Shown here: positions 19,005 to 30,202 of the stretch, one piece after another
Numbering within the stretch: the stretch's first letter is position 1
Layout: each line of letters starts with the position of its first letter
Assembly: GCF_000215745.1 (NCBI RefSeq)
Contig: NC_015663.1
Location: forward strand, 3,844,001 to 3,908,000
Reading direction: 5' to 3'
DNA from: Klebsiella aerogenes KCTC 2190
GTDB taxonomy: Bacteria > Pseudomonadota > Gammaproteobacteria > Enterobacterales > Enterobacteriaceae
DNA: 64,000 bases
Made by a program: the position numbers and the translations under genes
The notes under the pieces: model-generated
What the model was told of the DNA's origin: nothing
Seen by the model: the letters and a program-made list of their open reading frames with translations, nothing else
The model's database searches: none

Positions 19005-19865
19005 ATGAAGAACATCCTCGCCATTCAGTCTCACGTTGTGTTTGGCCATGCGGGCAACAGCGCCGCTGAATTTCCGATGCGCCGTCTCGGCGCCAACGTC
19101 TGGCCCCTCAATACCGTACAGTTCTCCAACCATACGCAATACGGCAAATGGACCGGCTGCGTCATGCCGCCTTCGCATTTGACCGAAATCGTGCAGGGGA
19201 TTGCCGACATCGATAAGCTGCAGAGCTGTGATGCGGTACTGAGCGGCTATTTGGGTTCCGCCGAGCAGGGCGAACATATTCTCGGCATCGTGCGTCAGGT
19301 TAAAGCGGCGAATCCGGCAGCGAAATATTTTTGCGATCCGGTGATGGGCCACCCGGAAAAAGGCTGTATCGTCGCCCCTGGGGTGGCTGAATTCCACGTA
19401 CGCTATGCGCTGCCGGCCAGCGATATCATCGCGCCGAATCTTGTCGAGCTGGAGATCCTGTGCGGCCATCCGGTTGCTAACGTTGACGAAGCCGTTAGCG
19501 CGGCGCGTGAGCTGATAGCGCAAGGGCCGCAGGTCGTGCTGGTGAAGCATCTGGCGCGGGCGGGGATGAGTATGGATCGCTTTGAGATGTTGCTGGTGAC
19601 AGCGGATGAAGCCTGGCATATCAGTCGCCCGCTGGTCGATTTTGGCAGCCGTCAGCCGGTCGGCGTGGGCGATGTGACCAGCGGCCTGCTGCTGGTTAAG
19701 TTACTGCAGGGCGCCAGCCTGCGCGATGCCCTTGAACACGTTACTGCCGCAGTGTATGAAATCATGCTGGCAACCAAAAATATGCAGGAGTATGAACTGC
19801 AGGTGGTGGCGGCACAGGACCGCATCGCCAAACCGGAGCATTATTTCAGCGCTACGCAACTGTAA
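19005..19865 (+). CDS. pdxY: Pyridoxal kinase 2
   Basis: Ribokinase-family kinase that phosphorylates pyridoxal in B6 salvage. The 286-residue protein starts [20 protein letters not shown] (substrate pocket). It carries [30 protein letters not shown] and the catalytic anion hole [13 protein letters not shown] with Asp. It lies after tyrS, as in E. coli. Confidence 0.96.
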   Translation: MKNILAIQSHVVFGHAGNSAAEFPMRRLGANVWPLNTVQFSNHTQYGKWTGCVMPPSHLTEIVQGIADIDKLQSCDAVLSGYLGSAEQGEHILGIVRQVKAANPAAKYFCDPVMGHPEKGCIVAPGVAEFHVRYALPASDIIAPNLVELEILCGHPVANVDEAVSAARELIAQGPQVVLVKHLARAGMSMDRFEMLLVTADEAWHISRPLVDFGSRQPVGVGDVTSGLLLVKLLQGASLRDALEHVTAAVYEIMLATKNMQEYELQVVAAQDRIAKPEHYFSATQL

Positions 19866-19872
19866 GCGCGAT

Positions 19873-19896
19873 GGCATGCCCGCTTGCGGGCATGCC
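19873..19896. other. Hairpin between convergent pdxY and gstA
   Basis: A perfect 11-bp stem (GGCATGCCCGC arm) with a TT centre and no T run on either side. It could be a weak bidirectional terminator or an RNA-stabilising element. Confidence 0.5.
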
Positions 19897-19902
19897 CATG
19901 GT

Positions 19903-20508
19903 TTACTTCAGACCTTCCGCCGACAGCGCCGCCGCAACGGACGGACGCGCCGCGACATGCGCCATCCAGGCGCCAATATTTGCGTAGGCTTCCATATTCA
20001 GTTTCACCGCATAGCCCCAGCGCAGTACCGTGAACAGATAGCCATCAGCTATGGTAAAGCGATGCCCATTCAGCCACTGTTTATCTTTCAGCGCCTCATC
20101 GACATACTGCAGCTTTTTCTCCAGCAGGGCACGCACCGTTGGCTTGTAGTCATCCGGCGTATCCGGGCGGAACAGCGGGGTGAAGCCTTTATGTAATTCG
20201 GTGGCGATGTAATTCAGCCATTCCAGCGTCTGGTAGCGGGCAATGGTGCCCACTGGCGCCAGCAGCTGACGGTCAGGTACGCGGTCGGCAATGTACTGCA
20301 TGATGGCCACGCCCTCGGTCAGCAGCACTTCGTCGTCAAGCAGCAGCGCGGGAACCTGACCCTTAGGGTTAATCAGCAGGTAGTCGTCGCCATTTTCGAG
20401 GCGTTTCTTCGCCAGGTCGACGCTATCGATGGTAAAGTCGAGGCCGCTTTCGCGCAGGGCGATATGAGAGGCAAGGGAACAGGCGCCGGGCTTGTAGAAC
20501 AGTTTCAT
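19903..20508 (-). CDS. gstA: Glutathione S-transferase
   Basis: Cytoplasmic beta-class GST of 201 residues. The N-terminal thioredoxin-like domain has [18 protein letters not shown], with the Cys10 that pairs with glutathione in this class, and [23 protein letters not shown] with the cis-Pro. An all-helical C-terminal domain follows. Same length and order as E. coli GstA. Confidence 0.96.
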   Translation of the reverse strand: MKLFYKPGACSLASHIALRESGLDFTIDSVDLAKKRLENGDDYLLINPKGQVPALLLDDEVLLTEGVAIMQYIADRVPDRQLLAPVGTIARYQTLEWLNYIATELHKGFTPLFRPDTPDDYKPTVRALLEKKLQYVDEALKDKQWLNGHRFTIADGYLFTVLRWGYAVKLNMEAYANIGAWMAHVAARPSVAAALSAEGLK

Positions 20509-20559
20509 CAGTAACTCCTCGTGGCTGCAGTTTTCTGTATGTTAGTCCGCCCAGGGACA

Positions 20560-20589
20560 AAAAAAAAGCCGCTAACAAACGTTAGCGGC
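20560..20589 (-). terminator. dtpA terminator
   Basis: On the minus strand a 9-bp stem (GCCGCTAAC/GTTAGCGGC) with a 4-base loop is followed by nine T residues, 28 bases after the dtpA stop. Confidence 0.9.
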
Positions 20590-20616
20590 CTAAATTTATT
20601 GGTTTTCCCGGAGCAT

Positions 20617-22122
20617 TTAAGCGGTTGCGGTTTCGCGCGCTTTGGCGACAGCGTCGTCGTCCAGCGTCATGCGGTTCAGCTTCGGCGCGGTCAGCAGCAT
20701 CAGGAAGGCGATGACTGCGGTCGCGATACCAATCTGCAGGAACACGTGGCCGTAAACATCCAGAGAAACCAGCGGGTCGGTCACGTTTTCCGGTACTGCC
20801 ATCAGGTTAGCGATTTTACCTGCAATGATGGCGGCGCCTGCGGTGGTCAGGAACCAGCTACCCATGATGAAGCCCATCAGACGTTGCGGTACCAGTTGAG
20901 CCACCATCGCCAGGCCGAGGCCGGAAATCATCAATTCGCCAATACTCTGCAGCGCGTAGCTGAGGATCAACCAGTTGACGGAGACGATACCAGCATCGCT
21001 GGCGAATTTGGTACCCAGCGGCAGCACCAGGAAAGCGCCGGAGCACAGTACCATACCGATGGCGAATTTATGCGGCATCGGCAGGCGGTCACCCATCTTG
21101 TTATAAATCGCCGCCAGAATCGGGCTACCAATCATAATCCAGAACGGGTTCAACGCCTGATACTGCTCCGGTTCGAACGCAATACCCAGAATCGAGTGCT
21201 CAACGTTACGGATCGCGAAGAAGTTCAGCGAGGTTGGCATCTGGCTGTACAGTACGAAGAAGACAATCGCTTCAACCATCAGCAGGAAAGCAACGATCAT
21301 TTTACGACGCGCCGCGCCCTGCAGCGCCATGGCTTCTTTAGCGAAGATGATAACAATACCCAGTGCGATGACGCCCAGCGCCATACGTGCGATGCCCTGG
21401 TTGTGCAGCAGCCAGGTGGCAATCGCGACCAGCACGACTACGCCGACGATAGTCGCCAGCAGTTTGCCGACATGCACCGGTGCGAAGTCAGGTTTGGAAC
21501 CGTACTGTTTAACCCACTTCTGGCAGAAGGCAAAGTTAACCACGGTAATCAGCATGCCCACGACGCTCAGCGCGAACGCCACGCTCCAGCCGAACTTCGC
21601 TGCTAGCCACGGTGTAGCCAGCATAGAGAAGAAGGAACCGATATTGACGGACATGTAGTACATGGTGAATGCACCGTCCAGACGCGGGTCGTTCTTGTCG
21701 TAGCAGGTAGAGAGCAGGGAGGACGGGTTAGCTTTGAACAGGCCATTACCGACGGCGATAGTCGCCATACCCATATAGACGATGGCGGCATCGTGACCGG
21801 ACCAGGCAACCAGCGCATAGCCGATAGCCAGGACAATCGCGCCAAGCATGATGACGCGTTTGGTGCCAAGTACCTTGTCGCCGAGCCATCCGCCGATAGC
21901 GACCAGGCCATAAACCAGTGCACTAAAGGAAGAGAACAGGGTGATAGAATCCGCTTCCGACATACCCAGCTGTTTTACCAGGTAAACGGCCATGATCCCT
22001 TGCAGGCCGTAATAACCAAAACGCTCCCATAACTCAATGGAGAAAATGAGATAAAACGCTCTTGGTTGTTTGAAAGCGTTCAGACTCACGCTTTCTGCTG
22101 GTTTATTGTTTGCAGTTGACAC
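20617..22122 (-). CDS. dtpA: Di/tripeptide:proton symporter DtpA
   Basis: POT-family (PTR2) peptide importer of 501 residues with about 14 hydrophobic segments. The family signature [19 protein letters not shown] (ExxERFxYY) lies in helix 1 and [13 protein letters not shown] in helix 5. The start is GTG, giving [17 protein letters not shown] as in E. coli, with AGAGGT upstream; an upstream ATG would add 37 unlike residues. OmpR control is known in E. coli but not demonstrated here. Confidence 0.95.
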   Translation of the reverse strand: MSTANNKPAESVSLNAFKQPRAFYLIFSIELWERFGYYGLQGIMAVYLVKQLGMSEADSITLFSSFSALVYGLVAIGGWLGDKVLGTKRVIMLGAIVLAIGYALVAWSGHDAAIVYMGMATIAVGNGLFKANPSSLLSTCYDKNDPRLDGAFTMYYMSVNIGSFFSMLATPWLAAKFGWSVAFALSVVGMLITVVNFAFCQKWVKQYGSKPDFAPVHVGKLLATIVGVVVLVAIATWLLHNQGIARMALGVIALGIVIIFAKEAMALQGAARRKMIVAFLLMVEAIVFFVLYSQMPTSLNFFAIRNVEHSILGIAFEPEQYQALNPFWIMIGSPILAAIYNKMGDRLPMPHKFAIGMVLCSGAFLVLPLGTKFASDAGIVSVNWLILSYALQSIGELMISGLGLAMVAQLVPQRLMGFIMGSWFLTTAGAAIIAGKIANLMAVPENVTDPLVSLDVYGHVFLQIGIATAVIAFLMLLTAPKLNRMTLDDDAVAKARETATA

Positions 22123-22778
22123 ATATACCTCTTTTTTTACATCCCATATTAACGGGGGCTGTTTGGGGCGCAATCGCGAAGGACCGCCGCCTTTATAGTT
22201 ATTCTTGGAGGGAAAACGGCAAGTAATGTTCACTATCCTGCCCCATCAGGCAATAGCTTTGTAATACTCTGTTACACATAACTAAGCCACTATAATTAGC
22301 CAGTCATGCAAATGTTATACAGAGTTAAATTTCACCTATTCGTTAAACCTGATATTTTAATCTGTGACGGGCGGCTACTGAGGGGATAAAGGCGATATAT
22401 TCTGCTTTTTGACCTTGAAGGTAGTGGGATGGCCTATATTCCGAAAAATAAGCAGGCTATTGTCCTGTTGTCTAAGGCTCTGATATTGAAATTGCTGGCT
22501 TTTTGCATCATTTTCGCAACAGTTATTTAACGATGAGTTGCATGGATGATCTTGATCACAAATACATAGAAAATTTTCGCCGGTAAAAAACGAATGCGCT
22601 GATCGTTCGTTATATAACCGCATAATTATCCATCTAAATGGCAAAACTATGGAGTGATTATCGGTGTGGATGGTAAAACATAGAGCCATAACCACAGGTT
22701 AGGTTATGGCTCCAGGCTGGCGATGATGAAAAAGGCGTCTACGGGGGGGAGCGGTCATATTCACAAGATATGCAGAAA
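22123..22778. other. Long intergenic region between dtpA and nth
   Basis: About 650 bp holding the dtpA promoter and the 3' end of the rsx-nth transcript. A 106-codon minus-strand ORF (22375-22695) has no recognisable family and no clear start signal, so I do not call it. One clear hairpin is listed separately; otherwise nothing is recognised. Confidence 0.5.
22683..22712 (-). terminator. Probable terminator of the rsx-nth operon
   Basis: A perfect 11-bp inverted repeat (GAGCCATAACC arm, 8-base loop) lies 67 bp past the nth stop; on the minus strand it is followed by TATGTTTTA. Confidence 0.65.
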
Positions 22779-23414
22779 TCAGGACTCTACCTTCTCTTTA
22801 TACTCGCACAAATCTTCAATCAGGCAGGAACCACAGCGCGGTTTTCGCGCGATGCAAGTGTAACGGCCGTGAAGAATAAGCCAGTGGTGGCAGTCAACTT
22901 TAAACTCCGCCGGCACCACCTTTAACAACTTTTCTTCGACTTGTTCAACGTTCTTGCCGGGAGCAAATTGTGTCCGATTGCAAACGCGGAAGATATGGGT
23001 GTCGACGGCGATAGTCGGCCAGCCAAAGGCGGTATTCAGCACGACATTAGCGGTTTTACGTCCGACTCCTGGTAGCGCTTCCAGCGCCGCCCGGTCTTCC
23101 GGCACCTCACCGTTATGTTTCTCCAGTAAGATGCGGCAAGTCTTAATGACGTTTTCGGCTTTACTATTAAACAAGCCAATGGTTTTGATATAGGACTTCA
23201 CGCCGTCAACGCCAAGCTCCAGCATCGCCGCCGGCGTATTGGCGACCGGATAGAGCTTCGCCGTCGCTTTGTTGACGCTCACATCGGTGGCCTGCGCTGA
23301 CAGCAGCACCGCAATAAGTAGCTCGAACGGTGAGGTGAAATTGAGTTCAGTGGTTGGGTGCGGGTCGTTATCCCGCAGCCTGGTCAGGATCTCCAGGCGT
23401 TTGGCTTTATTCAT
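22779..23414 (-). CDS. nth: Endonuclease III (DNA glycosylase/AP lyase)
   Basis: Removes oxidised pyrimidines in base-excision repair. The 211-residue protein has the helix-hairpin-helix LPGVGRKTANVVLN with catalytic Lys, the catalytic Asp in AVDTHIFRV, and the C-terminal [4Fe-4S] loop CIARKPRCGSCLIEDLC (C-x6-C-x2-C-x5-C). Last gene of the rsx operon, one base after rsxE. Confidence 0.98.
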   Translation of the reverse strand: MNKAKRLEILTRLRDNDPHPTTELNFTSPFELLIAVLLSAQATDVSVNKATAKLYPVANTPAAMLELGVDGVKSYIKTIGLFNSKAENVIKTCRILLEKHNGEVPEDRAALEALPGVGRKTANVVLNTAFGWPTIAVDTHIFRVCNRTQFAPGKNVEQVEEKLLKVVPAEFKVDCHHWLILHGRYTCIARKPRCGSCLIEDLCEYKEKVES

Positions 23415-23415
23415 C

Positions 23416-24114
23416 TTACGCTTTCCCTGTCACGTCAGTTGGGGCGACGGAGACGGCCTGCGCCGCTTTCGCCTTACGCTGCTTAGTACGCTCATCAATG
23501 AGGTATTTTACCGCCAGCATCATACCGAGGCCAATGAAAGCGCCCGGCGGTAGCATCGCCAGCAGGAACGGCGTATCGGTATGGAAAACTTCGATGCGCA
23601 GGACTTTCGCCCAACTGCCTAATAAGCTATCGGCGCCATCAAACAGCGTGCCATTACCGATTATTTCGCGCAGCGACCCCAGCACAAACATGGCGCAGGT
23701 CGCGCCCATACCAATGGAAAAACCATCGAGCGCCGACAGCGCCGGCCCTTTTTTGGCGGCGAACGCTTCGGCGCGCCCCACCACGATACAGTTGGTGACG
23801 ATAAGCGGAATGAAGATACCCAGCGATTGATACAGGCCGAAAGCGTAGGCGTTGATAAGCATTTGTACCACGCTGACTACCGAGGCGATAATCATCACGT
23901 AGATCGGAATACGGATCTCCGCCGGCGTCCAGCGGCGCAGGCTGGAGATGGTGAGGTTGGTTAGCGTCAGTACCAGCGTGGTCGCCAGACCGAGGCCCAG
24001 GGCATTGGTAGCCGTCGAGGTAACCGCAAGCAGGGGGCACATCCCCAGCAGCTGAACCAGCGCCGAGTTATTCTTCCACAACCCTTGAACAATGACGTCT
24101 TTTACTTCGCTCAT
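23416..24114 (-). CDS. rsxE: SoxR-reducing complex subunit RsxE
   Basis: Integral membrane subunit (232 residues, six hydrophobic helices) of the Rnf-type electron transport complex that in E. coli reduces SoxR. Family stretches [24 protein letters not shown] and [20 protein letters not shown] carry the conserved cysteines thought to hold an intramembrane iron centre with RsxA. Four bases separate it from rsxG. Confidence 0.96.
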   Translation of the reverse strand: MSEVKDVIVQGLWKNNSALVQLLGMCPLLAVTSTATNALGLGLATTLVLTLTNLTISSLRRWTPAEIRIPIYVMIIASVVSVVQMLINAYAFGLYQSLGIFIPLIVTNCIVVGRAEAFAAKKGPALSALDGFSIGMGATCAMFVLGSLREIIGNGTLFDGADSLLGSWAKVLRIEVFHTDTPFLLAMLPPGAFIGLGMMLAVKYLIDERTKQRKAKAAQAVSVAPTDVTGKA

Positions 24115-24117
24115 GGC

Positions 24118-24738
24118 TTAGTCTCCGCAGGCGGTGAATTCAGGGATCTGCGCGGGCAGCGTTTGCGCATACAGTCCCGCGCGTTTAACGGCATTTACCA
24201 CCGCGCGCGGGGTAATGGTCGCGCCGGTGAATTGGTCGAAATCGCCACCGTCTTTTTTCACCGCCCAGTGGCTATCATTTTGACCATGGATAACCTTGCC
24301 GCTGAAGTGGGTGATCCAGTCAGAAATACGCAGTTCGATCTTATCACCGAGCCCAGGTGTTTCATGATGCTCGGTGACACGTGAACCGAGAACGGTGCCT
24401 TTAAAGTCGGCTGCTACCAGCAGTTGAATCGCCCCGGAATAACCATCTGGCGCCGTGGCTTCCATCACCGCGCCGACCGGCGCATTGTTCATCTTTGCAA
24501 TCCATACTTTATGCTGACCTTTGCCTAACTGCGGCGCGGTCACCAGATAACAGCTTTGCAGCAGGTCGTTATTATAACTCTCCGCTGGCAGGACCTGATC
24601 GAACAGGGCCTTTTGCTGCAGCGCGGCCTGCTGCTCGATAGTGTTTTTGGTTAACTCATTGATGGCGGCCGTTAGTCCGGTAGAGCCAGCGGCAAAGAGC
24701 GCCAGCGTGATGCCGTGTTTACGCATGCTTTTTAACAT
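24118..24738 (-). CDS. rsxG: SoxR-reducing complex subunit RsxG (flavoprotein)
   Basis: 206 residues with one N-terminal membrane anchor (about 10-28) and a periplasmic FMN-binding domain. The flavinylation motif is [12 protein letters not shown] near residue 175, where FMN attaches covalently to Thr in this family. TPGLGDKIE is also conserved. Operon position between rsxD and rsxE as in E. coli. Confidence 0.96.
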   Translation of the reverse strand: MLKSMRKHGITLALFAAGSTGLTAAINELTKNTIEQQAALQQKALFDQVLPAESYNNDLLQSCYLVTAPQLGKGQHKVWIAKMNNAPVGAVMEATAPDGYSGAIQLLVAADFKGTVLGSRVTEHHETPGLGDKIELRISDWITHFSGKVIHGQNDSHWAVKKDGGDFDQFTGATITPRAVVNAVKRAGLYAQTLPAQIPEFTACGD

Positions 24739-24747
24739 GACGACTCC

Positions 24748-25800
24748 TTAACGGTGGCCATACACGCGCGGACGCGTGTAGTAGTCAATCAATGGGACGG
24801 TTATATTCGCCAGCAGCACGGCAAAGGCGACGCCGTCCGGATAACCGCCGAAGCTGCGGATCAGCCACACCAGTAAACCTGCCAGCGCGCCGAAAATCAG
24901 GCGTCCGCGGTTGGTGGTGGATGCCGTCACCGGATCGGTAAGGATAAAGAACGCCCCGAGCATGGTGGCGCCGGAAAGCAGATGCATTTGCGGCGATGCC
25001 AGGCTTTCCGGCGAGAAAATCCAGCCGAGAGTGGCGCAGACGGCAAGGCTTAGCAGGAAGCTCACCGGGATATGCCAGCGAATGGTTTTTTGCCAAAGCA
25101 GGAACAGACCGCCAGCCAGCCAGGCGAGGTTAACCCATTGCCAGCCAAGGCCGGCCAGTTGGCCGCCGTAAATTGGATACTGCAGGATCTCTTTTGCGCT
25201 GTGTCCGGCATGCAGGGACGTTTTAAATGTATCCAGCGGCGTGGCCTGGCTGATACCGTCGATTCCCATGCGCAGGCTGTTCATATCGCCGCCGCTAGCG
25301 GTATGGCCGCTGAAAATGACCTGCAGCGCATCCATAAAGCCAGGAACCTGAGCGGCAATTTCGTGCGGCGGTAACCAGGAGGTCATCTGCACCGGGAAAG
25401 AGATTAGCAGAACGACATAGCCGATCATTGCCGGGTTAAAGGGGTTATGTCCTAATCCGCCGTACAGTTGCTTGGCAATCACCACCGCAAAGGCGGTGCC
25501 CAACACCACCATCCACCACGGCGCCAGCGGCGGGATACTGACGGCCAACAACAGCCCGGTCAGCAGGGCAGAGTTATCCGCAAGGGTTGCCGCGATATTC
25601 TGTTTGCGCAACTTGAGAATAGCCGCTTCGGTTCCCCATGCGGTGAAGGCCGCGAGGATAATCTGCAACAGGGTACCCCAGCCGAAAAACCAGCTCTGGA
25701 CGACAATACCAGGGATCGCCGCCAGCAGCACCAGGAGCATAATTCGCGAGGTCTGGCGCTGGTTGTGGGTATAAGGGGAGCTTGCGATTCTGAAAACCAT
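24748..25800 (-). CDS. rsxD: SoxR-reducing complex subunit RsxD
   Basis: 350-residue membrane flavoprotein of the Rsx/Rnf complex, about ten hydrophobic helices. The start [21 protein letters not shown] is typical, [14 protein letters not shown] is a conserved loop, and the flavinylation site is [16 protein letters not shown]. It begins directly at the rsxC stop codon. Confidence 0.96.
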   Translation of the reverse strand: MVFRIASSPYTHNQRQTSRIMLLVLLAAIPGIVVQSWFFGWGTLLQIILAAFTAWGTEAAILKLRKQNIAATLADNSALLTGLLLAVSIPPLAPWWMVVLGTAFAVVIAKQLYGGLGHNPFNPAMIGYVVLLISFPVQMTSWLPPHEIAAQVPGFMDALQVIFSGHTASGGDMNSLRMGIDGISQATPLDTFKTSLHAGHSAKEILQYPIYGGQLAGLGWQWVNLAWLAGGLFLLWQKTIRWHIPVSFLLSLAVCATLGWIFSPESLASPQMHLLSGATMLGAFFILTDPVTASTTNRGRLIFGALAGLLVWLIRSFGGYPDGVAFAVLLANITVPLIDYYTRPRVYGHR

Positions 25801-28023
25801 TTATTCCTCGTTAACTGCCTGCTGTGTTGCTTTACGTGCCTGAACGCGAGCGATAGCTGCCGCGACAGCCGCTTTACGCGGATCGTCATTGGCGGCGTCC
25901 GGCGCGGTTTGTTGTTCTGCTTGTTGGGCGGCTTTACGCGCCTTGGCGCGGGCGATAGCGGCCTCAACGGCGGCTTTACGCGGATCGACCGCGGGCGCAG
26001 CCTCAACCGTGGTTTCACTTTCGGCAGAGGGAGCGGCGTTTTCAACCTGCTGCGCGGCTTTACGCGCTTTGGCGCGAGCGATAGCGGCTTCAACGGCGGC
26101 TTTGCGCGGATCGACCGCGGGCGCAGCTTCAGCCGTGGTTTCACTTTCGGCAGAGGGAGCGGCGTTTTCACCCTGGTGCGCGGCTTTGCGCGCTTTGGCG
26201 CGGGCGATGGCGGCCTCAACGGCGGCTTTACGCGGATCGACCGCGGGCGCAGCTTCAGCGGTAGTTTCACTTTCGGCAGAGGGAGCGGCGTTTTCAACCT
26301 GCTGCGCGGCTTTACGCGCTTTGGCGCGGGCGATAGCGGCCTCAACGGCGGCTTTACGCGGATCGCTTGCATCGGTTGTCGATTCAACAGCGGCTTGCTG
26401 TTCAGCTTTGCGCGCCCGGGCCTCGGCTTTACGCGCTTCGCGGGCGGCAATCGCTTCGCTGTTGTCTGGTTTGCTGCCGGATTGAATAACAATCGGCTGC
26501 GCCGCATCACGCTGCTTATCACGCACGCGGGCCAACGCGGCGTTAATGGCATCCTGATCTTTCGCCGCCGGTTGTACGGCTGCTTTTTTGTGCCGCTCCT
26601 GGCGCGCGGCTTTTTCACGTTCAAGACGCGCCTGTCGCGCTTCAAACCGAGCTTTCGCCTCGGCGGCGCGCTGTTCTTCCTGACGGATGGCGGCAATTTC
26701 CGCTTTTTCCTGGCGGAAGTATTGCACCAGCGGAATATTACTCGGACAGACCCAGGCGCAGGCGCCGCATTCGATGCAGTCGGCTAAGTTATGGGTAGTG
26801 GCTTTGTCGTGCTGCTGGCCTTTACTGAACCAATACAGCTGCTGGGGGAGGAGATCTGCCGGGCAGGCATCAGCGCAAGCGCTACAGCGGATACAGCCTT
26901 GCTCTTCCTGTGTTTCGCCCATCTCAGTTACCGACGGAGCCAGCAGACAGTTAGTGATTTTCACGACCGGAACGTCGAGCCAGGGCAGAGTGAAGCCCAT
27001 CAACGGGCCGCCCATGATGACCATCGGCTCGGCGCTGGCGCAGAAACCGGCATCGCTCAGAAGATGGCGCACCGGCGTACCGAGGCGCGCCCAAACGTTG
27101 CCCGGCCGGCTAATCGCTTCGCCAGTTAACGTGACGACGCGCTCGGTTAACGGCTCGCCGTCGATCACCGCGCGTTTAACAGCATAAGCGGTGCCAACGT
27201 TCTGCATCAGGACGCCAATATCGGAGGAGCGGCCGCCATGCGGCACCTGCTTACCGGTGAGAATTTGCGTAAGTTGCTTCGCGCCGCCGGAGGGATATTT
27301 GGTTGGAATCACCCGCAGCGCTATGCCATGGGCGTCGGATAACACCGCGCGCAGCATGGAAATGGCCTGCGGTTTGTTATCTTCGATACCAATCAGCACC
27401 TGTTTGGGTTGCAGAATATGCGCAAGGATGCGGATCCCTTCAACAACCTGCGCCGCGCAATCCTGCATCAGGCGATCGTCTGCGGTGATATAGGGTTCGC
27501 ATTCTGCAGCATTGATAATCAGGGTATCGATTTTATCGCCGCCGCCGCGCAGTTTTGTTCCCGTGGGGAAGCCGGCGCCGCCGAGTCCGGCGACGCCAAA
27601 CTGGTGAATACGCTCGATCAGCTCTTCACGCGACTTGTTGTGGTAGTCGCTCCAGCCGTCGCGCTCGATCCAGCAGTCTTCGCCATCGGCGTCGATAATA
27701 ACGCTGAGTTCCGCCAGCGCGGAAGGGTGGGCGGTGGAATGGGGGGCAATAGCCGTCACCGTTCCGGAAGTCGGGGCATGAACCGGCAGCATCCTGCCAA
27801 AGCCGCGGGTTAACGGCTGACCGCGCAAAACTTTGTCGCCCGGTTGTACGCACAGTTCGCCTTCAGCACCGATATGCTGCTTCAGCGGAATGACAAAACG
27901 ATGCGGCAGAGGAACCTGACGCAGCGGCGTGCCGTTGGACTGAGTTTTCATTTCCGGCGGATGAATACCGCCGTTGAAGTCCCAGATCTTGTCTTTTCGG
28001 AAAGCGGAAAATAACTTAAACAT
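25801..28023 (-). CDS. rsxC: SoxR-reducing complex subunit RsxC
   Basis: 740-residue NADH-accepting subunit. The N-terminal half has [13 protein letters not shown] (nucleotide/FMN region) and [15 protein letters not shown]. Two [4Fe-4S] ferredoxin motifs follow, [12 protein letters not shown] and [12 protein letters not shown] (about residues 375-430). The last third is an Ala/Arg/Lys/Glu-rich tail with five DPRKAAV repeat units. The ATG giving [20 protein letters not shown] matches E. coli and overlaps the end of rsxB by 8 bp. Confidence 0.96.
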   Translation of the reverse strand: MFKLFSAFRKDKIWDFNGGIHPPEMKTQSNGTPLRQVPLPHRFVIPLKQHIGAEGELCVQPGDKVLRGQPLTRGFGRMLPVHAPTSGTVTAIAPHSTAHPSALAELSVIIDADGEDCWIERDGWSDYHNKSREELIERIHQFGVAGLGGAGFPTGTKLRGGGDKIDTLIINAAECEPYITADDRLMQDCAAQVVEGIRILAHILQPKQVLIGIEDNKPQAISMLRAVLSDAHGIALRVIPTKYPSGGAKQLTQILTGKQVPHGGRSSDIGVLMQNVGTAYAVKRAVIDGEPLTERVVTLTGEAISRPGNVWARLGTPVRHLLSDAGFCASAEPMVIMGGPLMGFTLPWLDVPVVKITNCLLAPSVTEMGETQEEQGCIRCSACADACPADLLPQQLYWFSKGQQHDKATTHNLADCIECGACAWVCPSNIPLVQYFRQEKAEIAAIRQEEQRAAEAKARFEARQARLEREKAARQERHKKAAVQPAAKDQDAINAALARVRDKQRDAAQPIVIQSGSKPDNSEAIAAREARKAEARARKAEQQAAVESTTDASDPRKAAVEAAIARAKARKAAQQVENAAPSAESETTAEAAPAVDPRKAAVEAAIARAKARKAAHQGENAAPSAESETTAEAAPAVDPRKAAVEAAIARAKARKAAQQVENAAPSAESETTVEAAPAVDPRKAAVEAAIARAKARKAAQQAEQQTAPDAANDDPRKAAVAAAIARVQARKATQQAVNEE
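25840..26365 (-). repeat. Tandem repeats in the rsxC 3' end
   Basis: The DPRK codons recur at 25881, 25983, 26109, 26235 and 26361, i.e. spacings of 102, 126, 126 and 126 bp. The three 126-bp units encode nearly identical 42-residue blocks starting [20 protein letters not shown] and ending EAAPAV. Near-identity at DNA level suggests copy number can change by recombination. Frame is kept by every unit. Confidence 0.9.
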
Positions 28024-28594
28024 GTTGTTCCACAGGAATATTGCGTACCGGGATGGCCTGCAGGTCCCATTTCCAGGTTTCGGTGGTCTGAGCGACTGGA
28101 CGCAGGTCAATACACTGAGTCGGGCAGGGGGCTACGCAGAGATTACAGCCGGTGCACAGGTCGCTCATCACCGTATGCATGGCGCGGGTCGCGCCAACGA
28201 TGGCATCAACCGGGCAGGCCTGAATACATTTGGTGCAGCCAATGCAGTTGGCTTCATCAATCACCGCCAACATGCGAACCGGGTCTTGCTGCTGCTCATC
28301 GCCGTCAATAGGCTGCGGGTCGACGTTCAATAATGCGGCGATTTTTAACATGACCGCTTCACCGCCGGGGGCGCAGCGGTTGATTTTTTCACCCTGAGTG
28401 CCCACGGCTTCCGCGTAGGGACGGCAGCCAGGAAAGCCGCACTGGCCGCATTGACTTTGCGGCAGCAACTCATCAATTTTTTCTACCACCGGGTCGTCTT
28501 CCACCGCAAAACGGCGCGACGCGTACCCCAGTATTAAGCCGAAAATCAGCCCGAGCAGGCTGATGGCGATCACGGCTATCCAGACAGCGCTCAT
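28016..28594 (-). CDS. rsxB: SoxR-reducing complex subunit RsxB (ferredoxin)
   Basis: 192-residue iron-sulfur subunit. One N-terminal membrane helix (residues 5-22), then a CGQCGFPGC cluster domain (about 49-57), then two [4Fe-4S] motifs [12 protein letters not shown] and [12 protein letters not shown] (about 112-155). Overlaps rsxA by one base and rsxC by 8 bases, typical of a coupled operon. Confidence 0.97.
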   Translation of the reverse strand: MSAVWIAVIAISLLGLIFGLILGYASRRFAVEDDPVVEKIDELLPQSQCGQCGFPGCRPYAEAVGTQGEKINRCAPGGEAVMLKIAALLNVDPQPIDGDEQQQDPVRMLAVIDEANCIGCTKCIQACPVDAIVGATRAMHTVMSDLCTGCNLCVAPCPTQCIDLRPVAQTTETWKWDLQAIPVRNIPVEQHV

Positions 28595-29175
28595 TACAAC
28601 TTCACCAAACCACTAAAGCCCATAAATGCCAGCGACATTAATCCAGCGGTCACCAGCGCAATCGCGTTACCGCGAAACGGCGCGGGAACATCGGCAACCA
28701 CCAGACGTTCGCGAATCGCGGCGAATAACACCATTACCAGCGAGAAACCAACGGCGGCGGCGAAACCGTACAGCGCGGACTGCAGGAAATTATGCCCGAG
28801 GTTAATATTCAGCAATGCCACGCCCAGCACCGCGCAGTTGGTGGTGATTAACGGCAGGAAGATCCCCAGCAGGCGATACAGCGCCGGACTGGTTTTACGT
28901 ACCACCATCTCGGTAAATTGCACCACCACCGCGATGACCAGGATAAAGGCCAGGGTGCGCAGATAAACAAGGTTCAGCGGGATAAGGATCCAGGTATCAA
29001 TCAACCAGGCGCAAATTGAGGCCAGCGTCATCACAAAGGTGGTGGCCAGTCCCATCCCCATAGCGGTTTCCAGCTTTTTGGAAACCCCCATAAACGGGCA
29101 CAATCCAAGAAACTTCACCAGCACGAAGTTATTAACAAGGACAGTACCGACAAAGAGCAGTAAATAATCAGCCAT
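28594..29175 (-). CDS. rsxA: SoxR-reducing complex subunit RsxA
   Basis: 193-residue, six-helix membrane subunit, the structural partner of RsxE. Conserved stretches [21 protein letters not shown] and [16 protein letters not shown] hold the paired cysteines. First gene of rsxABCDGE-nth; the operon promoter must lie in the 78 bp between it and ydgK. Confidence 0.97.
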   Translation of the reverse strand: MADYLLLFVGTVLVNNFVLVKFLGLCPFMGVSKKLETAMGMGLATTFVMTLASICAWLIDTWILIPLNLVYLRTLAFILVIAVVVQFTEMVVRKTSPALYRLLGIFLPLITTNCAVLGVALLNINLGHNFLQSALYGFAAAVGFSLVMVLFAAIRERLVVADVPAPFRGNAIALVTAGLMSLAFMGFSGLVKL

Positions 29176-29253
29176 TATTGGACCTGAAACGAAAAAAAGC
29201 CGCCTATTATCGAATAAATCGATACCGGCGACAACAGGTGAACTGTGTGGTTA

Positions 29254-29694
29254 TTACGGATTGACGAAGGTCCGCTTAACCCGCGCAGAGCGTCGAAAAT
29301 AGGGCGCAAACAGTGCCGCAGCGAGCAACGGAAACAGCAGCTGGCGCATGGCCAGAAGATCCGAAATCGGCGAAAAAGCGAACGCCTTAATCGCCAGCAG
29401 CAGAGAAATAAGCAGCCAGATAATGTAGTGTTTGGGTACCACCGCGCGGCGTTTGAAAAACGCTATCGTCAGCCACAGGGTATAATACCACATCGCGACG
29501 GCGAACAGCAGTGAAGCCAGCCAGAGCGCCAGATGGCCAAAGCTCATGGCTTTCAGCAATGCCCAGGTCTGCGGCGCCATCAGCGCATTCGCGTACAGTA
29601 TTAATGACAGGGAGGTGCTGAGCAACGCGAGCAGTAACCACGCCAGCGGCGCCAGTAGCCATCCTCCGATACGTTCTGCAGATTGAGAGGACAT
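29254..29694 (-). CDS. ydgK: DUF2569 inner membrane protein YdgK
   Basis: 146 residues with four hydrophobic helices and the DUF2569 opening ERIGGWLLAPLAWL. Function unknown. The ATG giving MSSQSAERIGG is preferred by similarity to E. coli YdgK; an ATG six codons upstream (29712) is possible and both share a GGGGGTTAGG upstream region. Confidence 0.85.
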   Translation of the reverse strand: MSSQSAERIGGWLLAPLAWLLLALLSTSLSLILYANALMAPQTWALLKAMSFGHLALWLASLLFAVAMWYYTLWLTIAFFKRRAVVPKHYIIWLLISLLLAIKAFAFSPISDLLAMRQLLFPLLAAALFAPYFRRSARVKRTFVNP

Positions 29695-29772
29695 CCTAAC
29701 CCCCGGATTCAACGCCAGTTAGTTAATTTCAGGGCGGGAAGTATAAGCAACTGGCGTGAATGATAACAGTCT

Positions 29773-29988
29773 TTATTGCACGTAACGCCACACCGACTTC
29801 GGCACCTGGCCTACATCGAACAGTTTTCCGCCAGAGACTAACTCGGCGCGGCGGTGATCGGCGGCGCGATACATGTTGACGATTTCATTGGTGTCAGAGA
29901 GAGAATAGTTAAGATGATCAAAAAGTTTTTCCAGGCTTTCCAGCGAACTAATTTTGCGGAATTTTAATAAATAATCCTGTACGGTCAT
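29773..29988 (-). CDS. cnu: OriC-binding nucleoid-associated protein Cnu (YdgT, Hha-like)
   Basis: 71-residue Hha-family protein that partners H-NS/StpA in gene silencing and binds near ori[23 protein letters not shown] and [19 protein letters not shown] are family hallmarks. The start matching E. coli is chosen; an ATG four codons upstream lacks a ribosome site. Confidence 0.95.
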   Translation of the reverse strand: MTVQDYLLKFRKISSLESLEKLFDHLNYSLSDTNEIVNMYRAADHRRAELVSGGKLFDVGQVPKSVWRYVQ

Positions 29989-30170
29989 TTGTGTATCCAT
30001 TTAATAATCGGAATTAAGTCGAATATTACCAATTTTCTGTAAACCGTGTTTCAACTAACAGCGCCTTCTTGATGGGCCGGCGGAATTATTTCGGTTGCCA
30101 ATACTAAAAACAAGAACTGATTAGGATCCTGGCATCGTAAAAAGAAATTTAAGAATATTCTACAACCAGA

Positions 30171-30192
30171 TCAGGCGCCGGACGGCGCCTGA
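30171..30192 (-). terminator. Probable terminator of the GH1 gene
   Basis: A perfect 9-bp GC-rich stem (TCAGGCGCC arm, 4-base loop) lies 11 bp past the stop codon; the T run is weak (TCTGGTTG). Confidence 0.5.
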
Positions 30193-30202
30193 GGGAGGAA
30201 GA

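Noticed and set aside
22375..22695. 106-codon minus-strand ORF between dtpA and nth
   Set aside because: No recognisable domain, no convincing ribosome site, and it ends in non-coding AT-rich DNA upstream of dtpA.
25468..26787. Long plus-strand ORF (439 codons) with Gly/Phe-rich repeats, and another minus-frame ORF at 25560-26696
   Set aside because: Both are shadows of the rsxC repeat tail and rsxD in other frames; the repeat periodicity is that of the DPRKAAV units.
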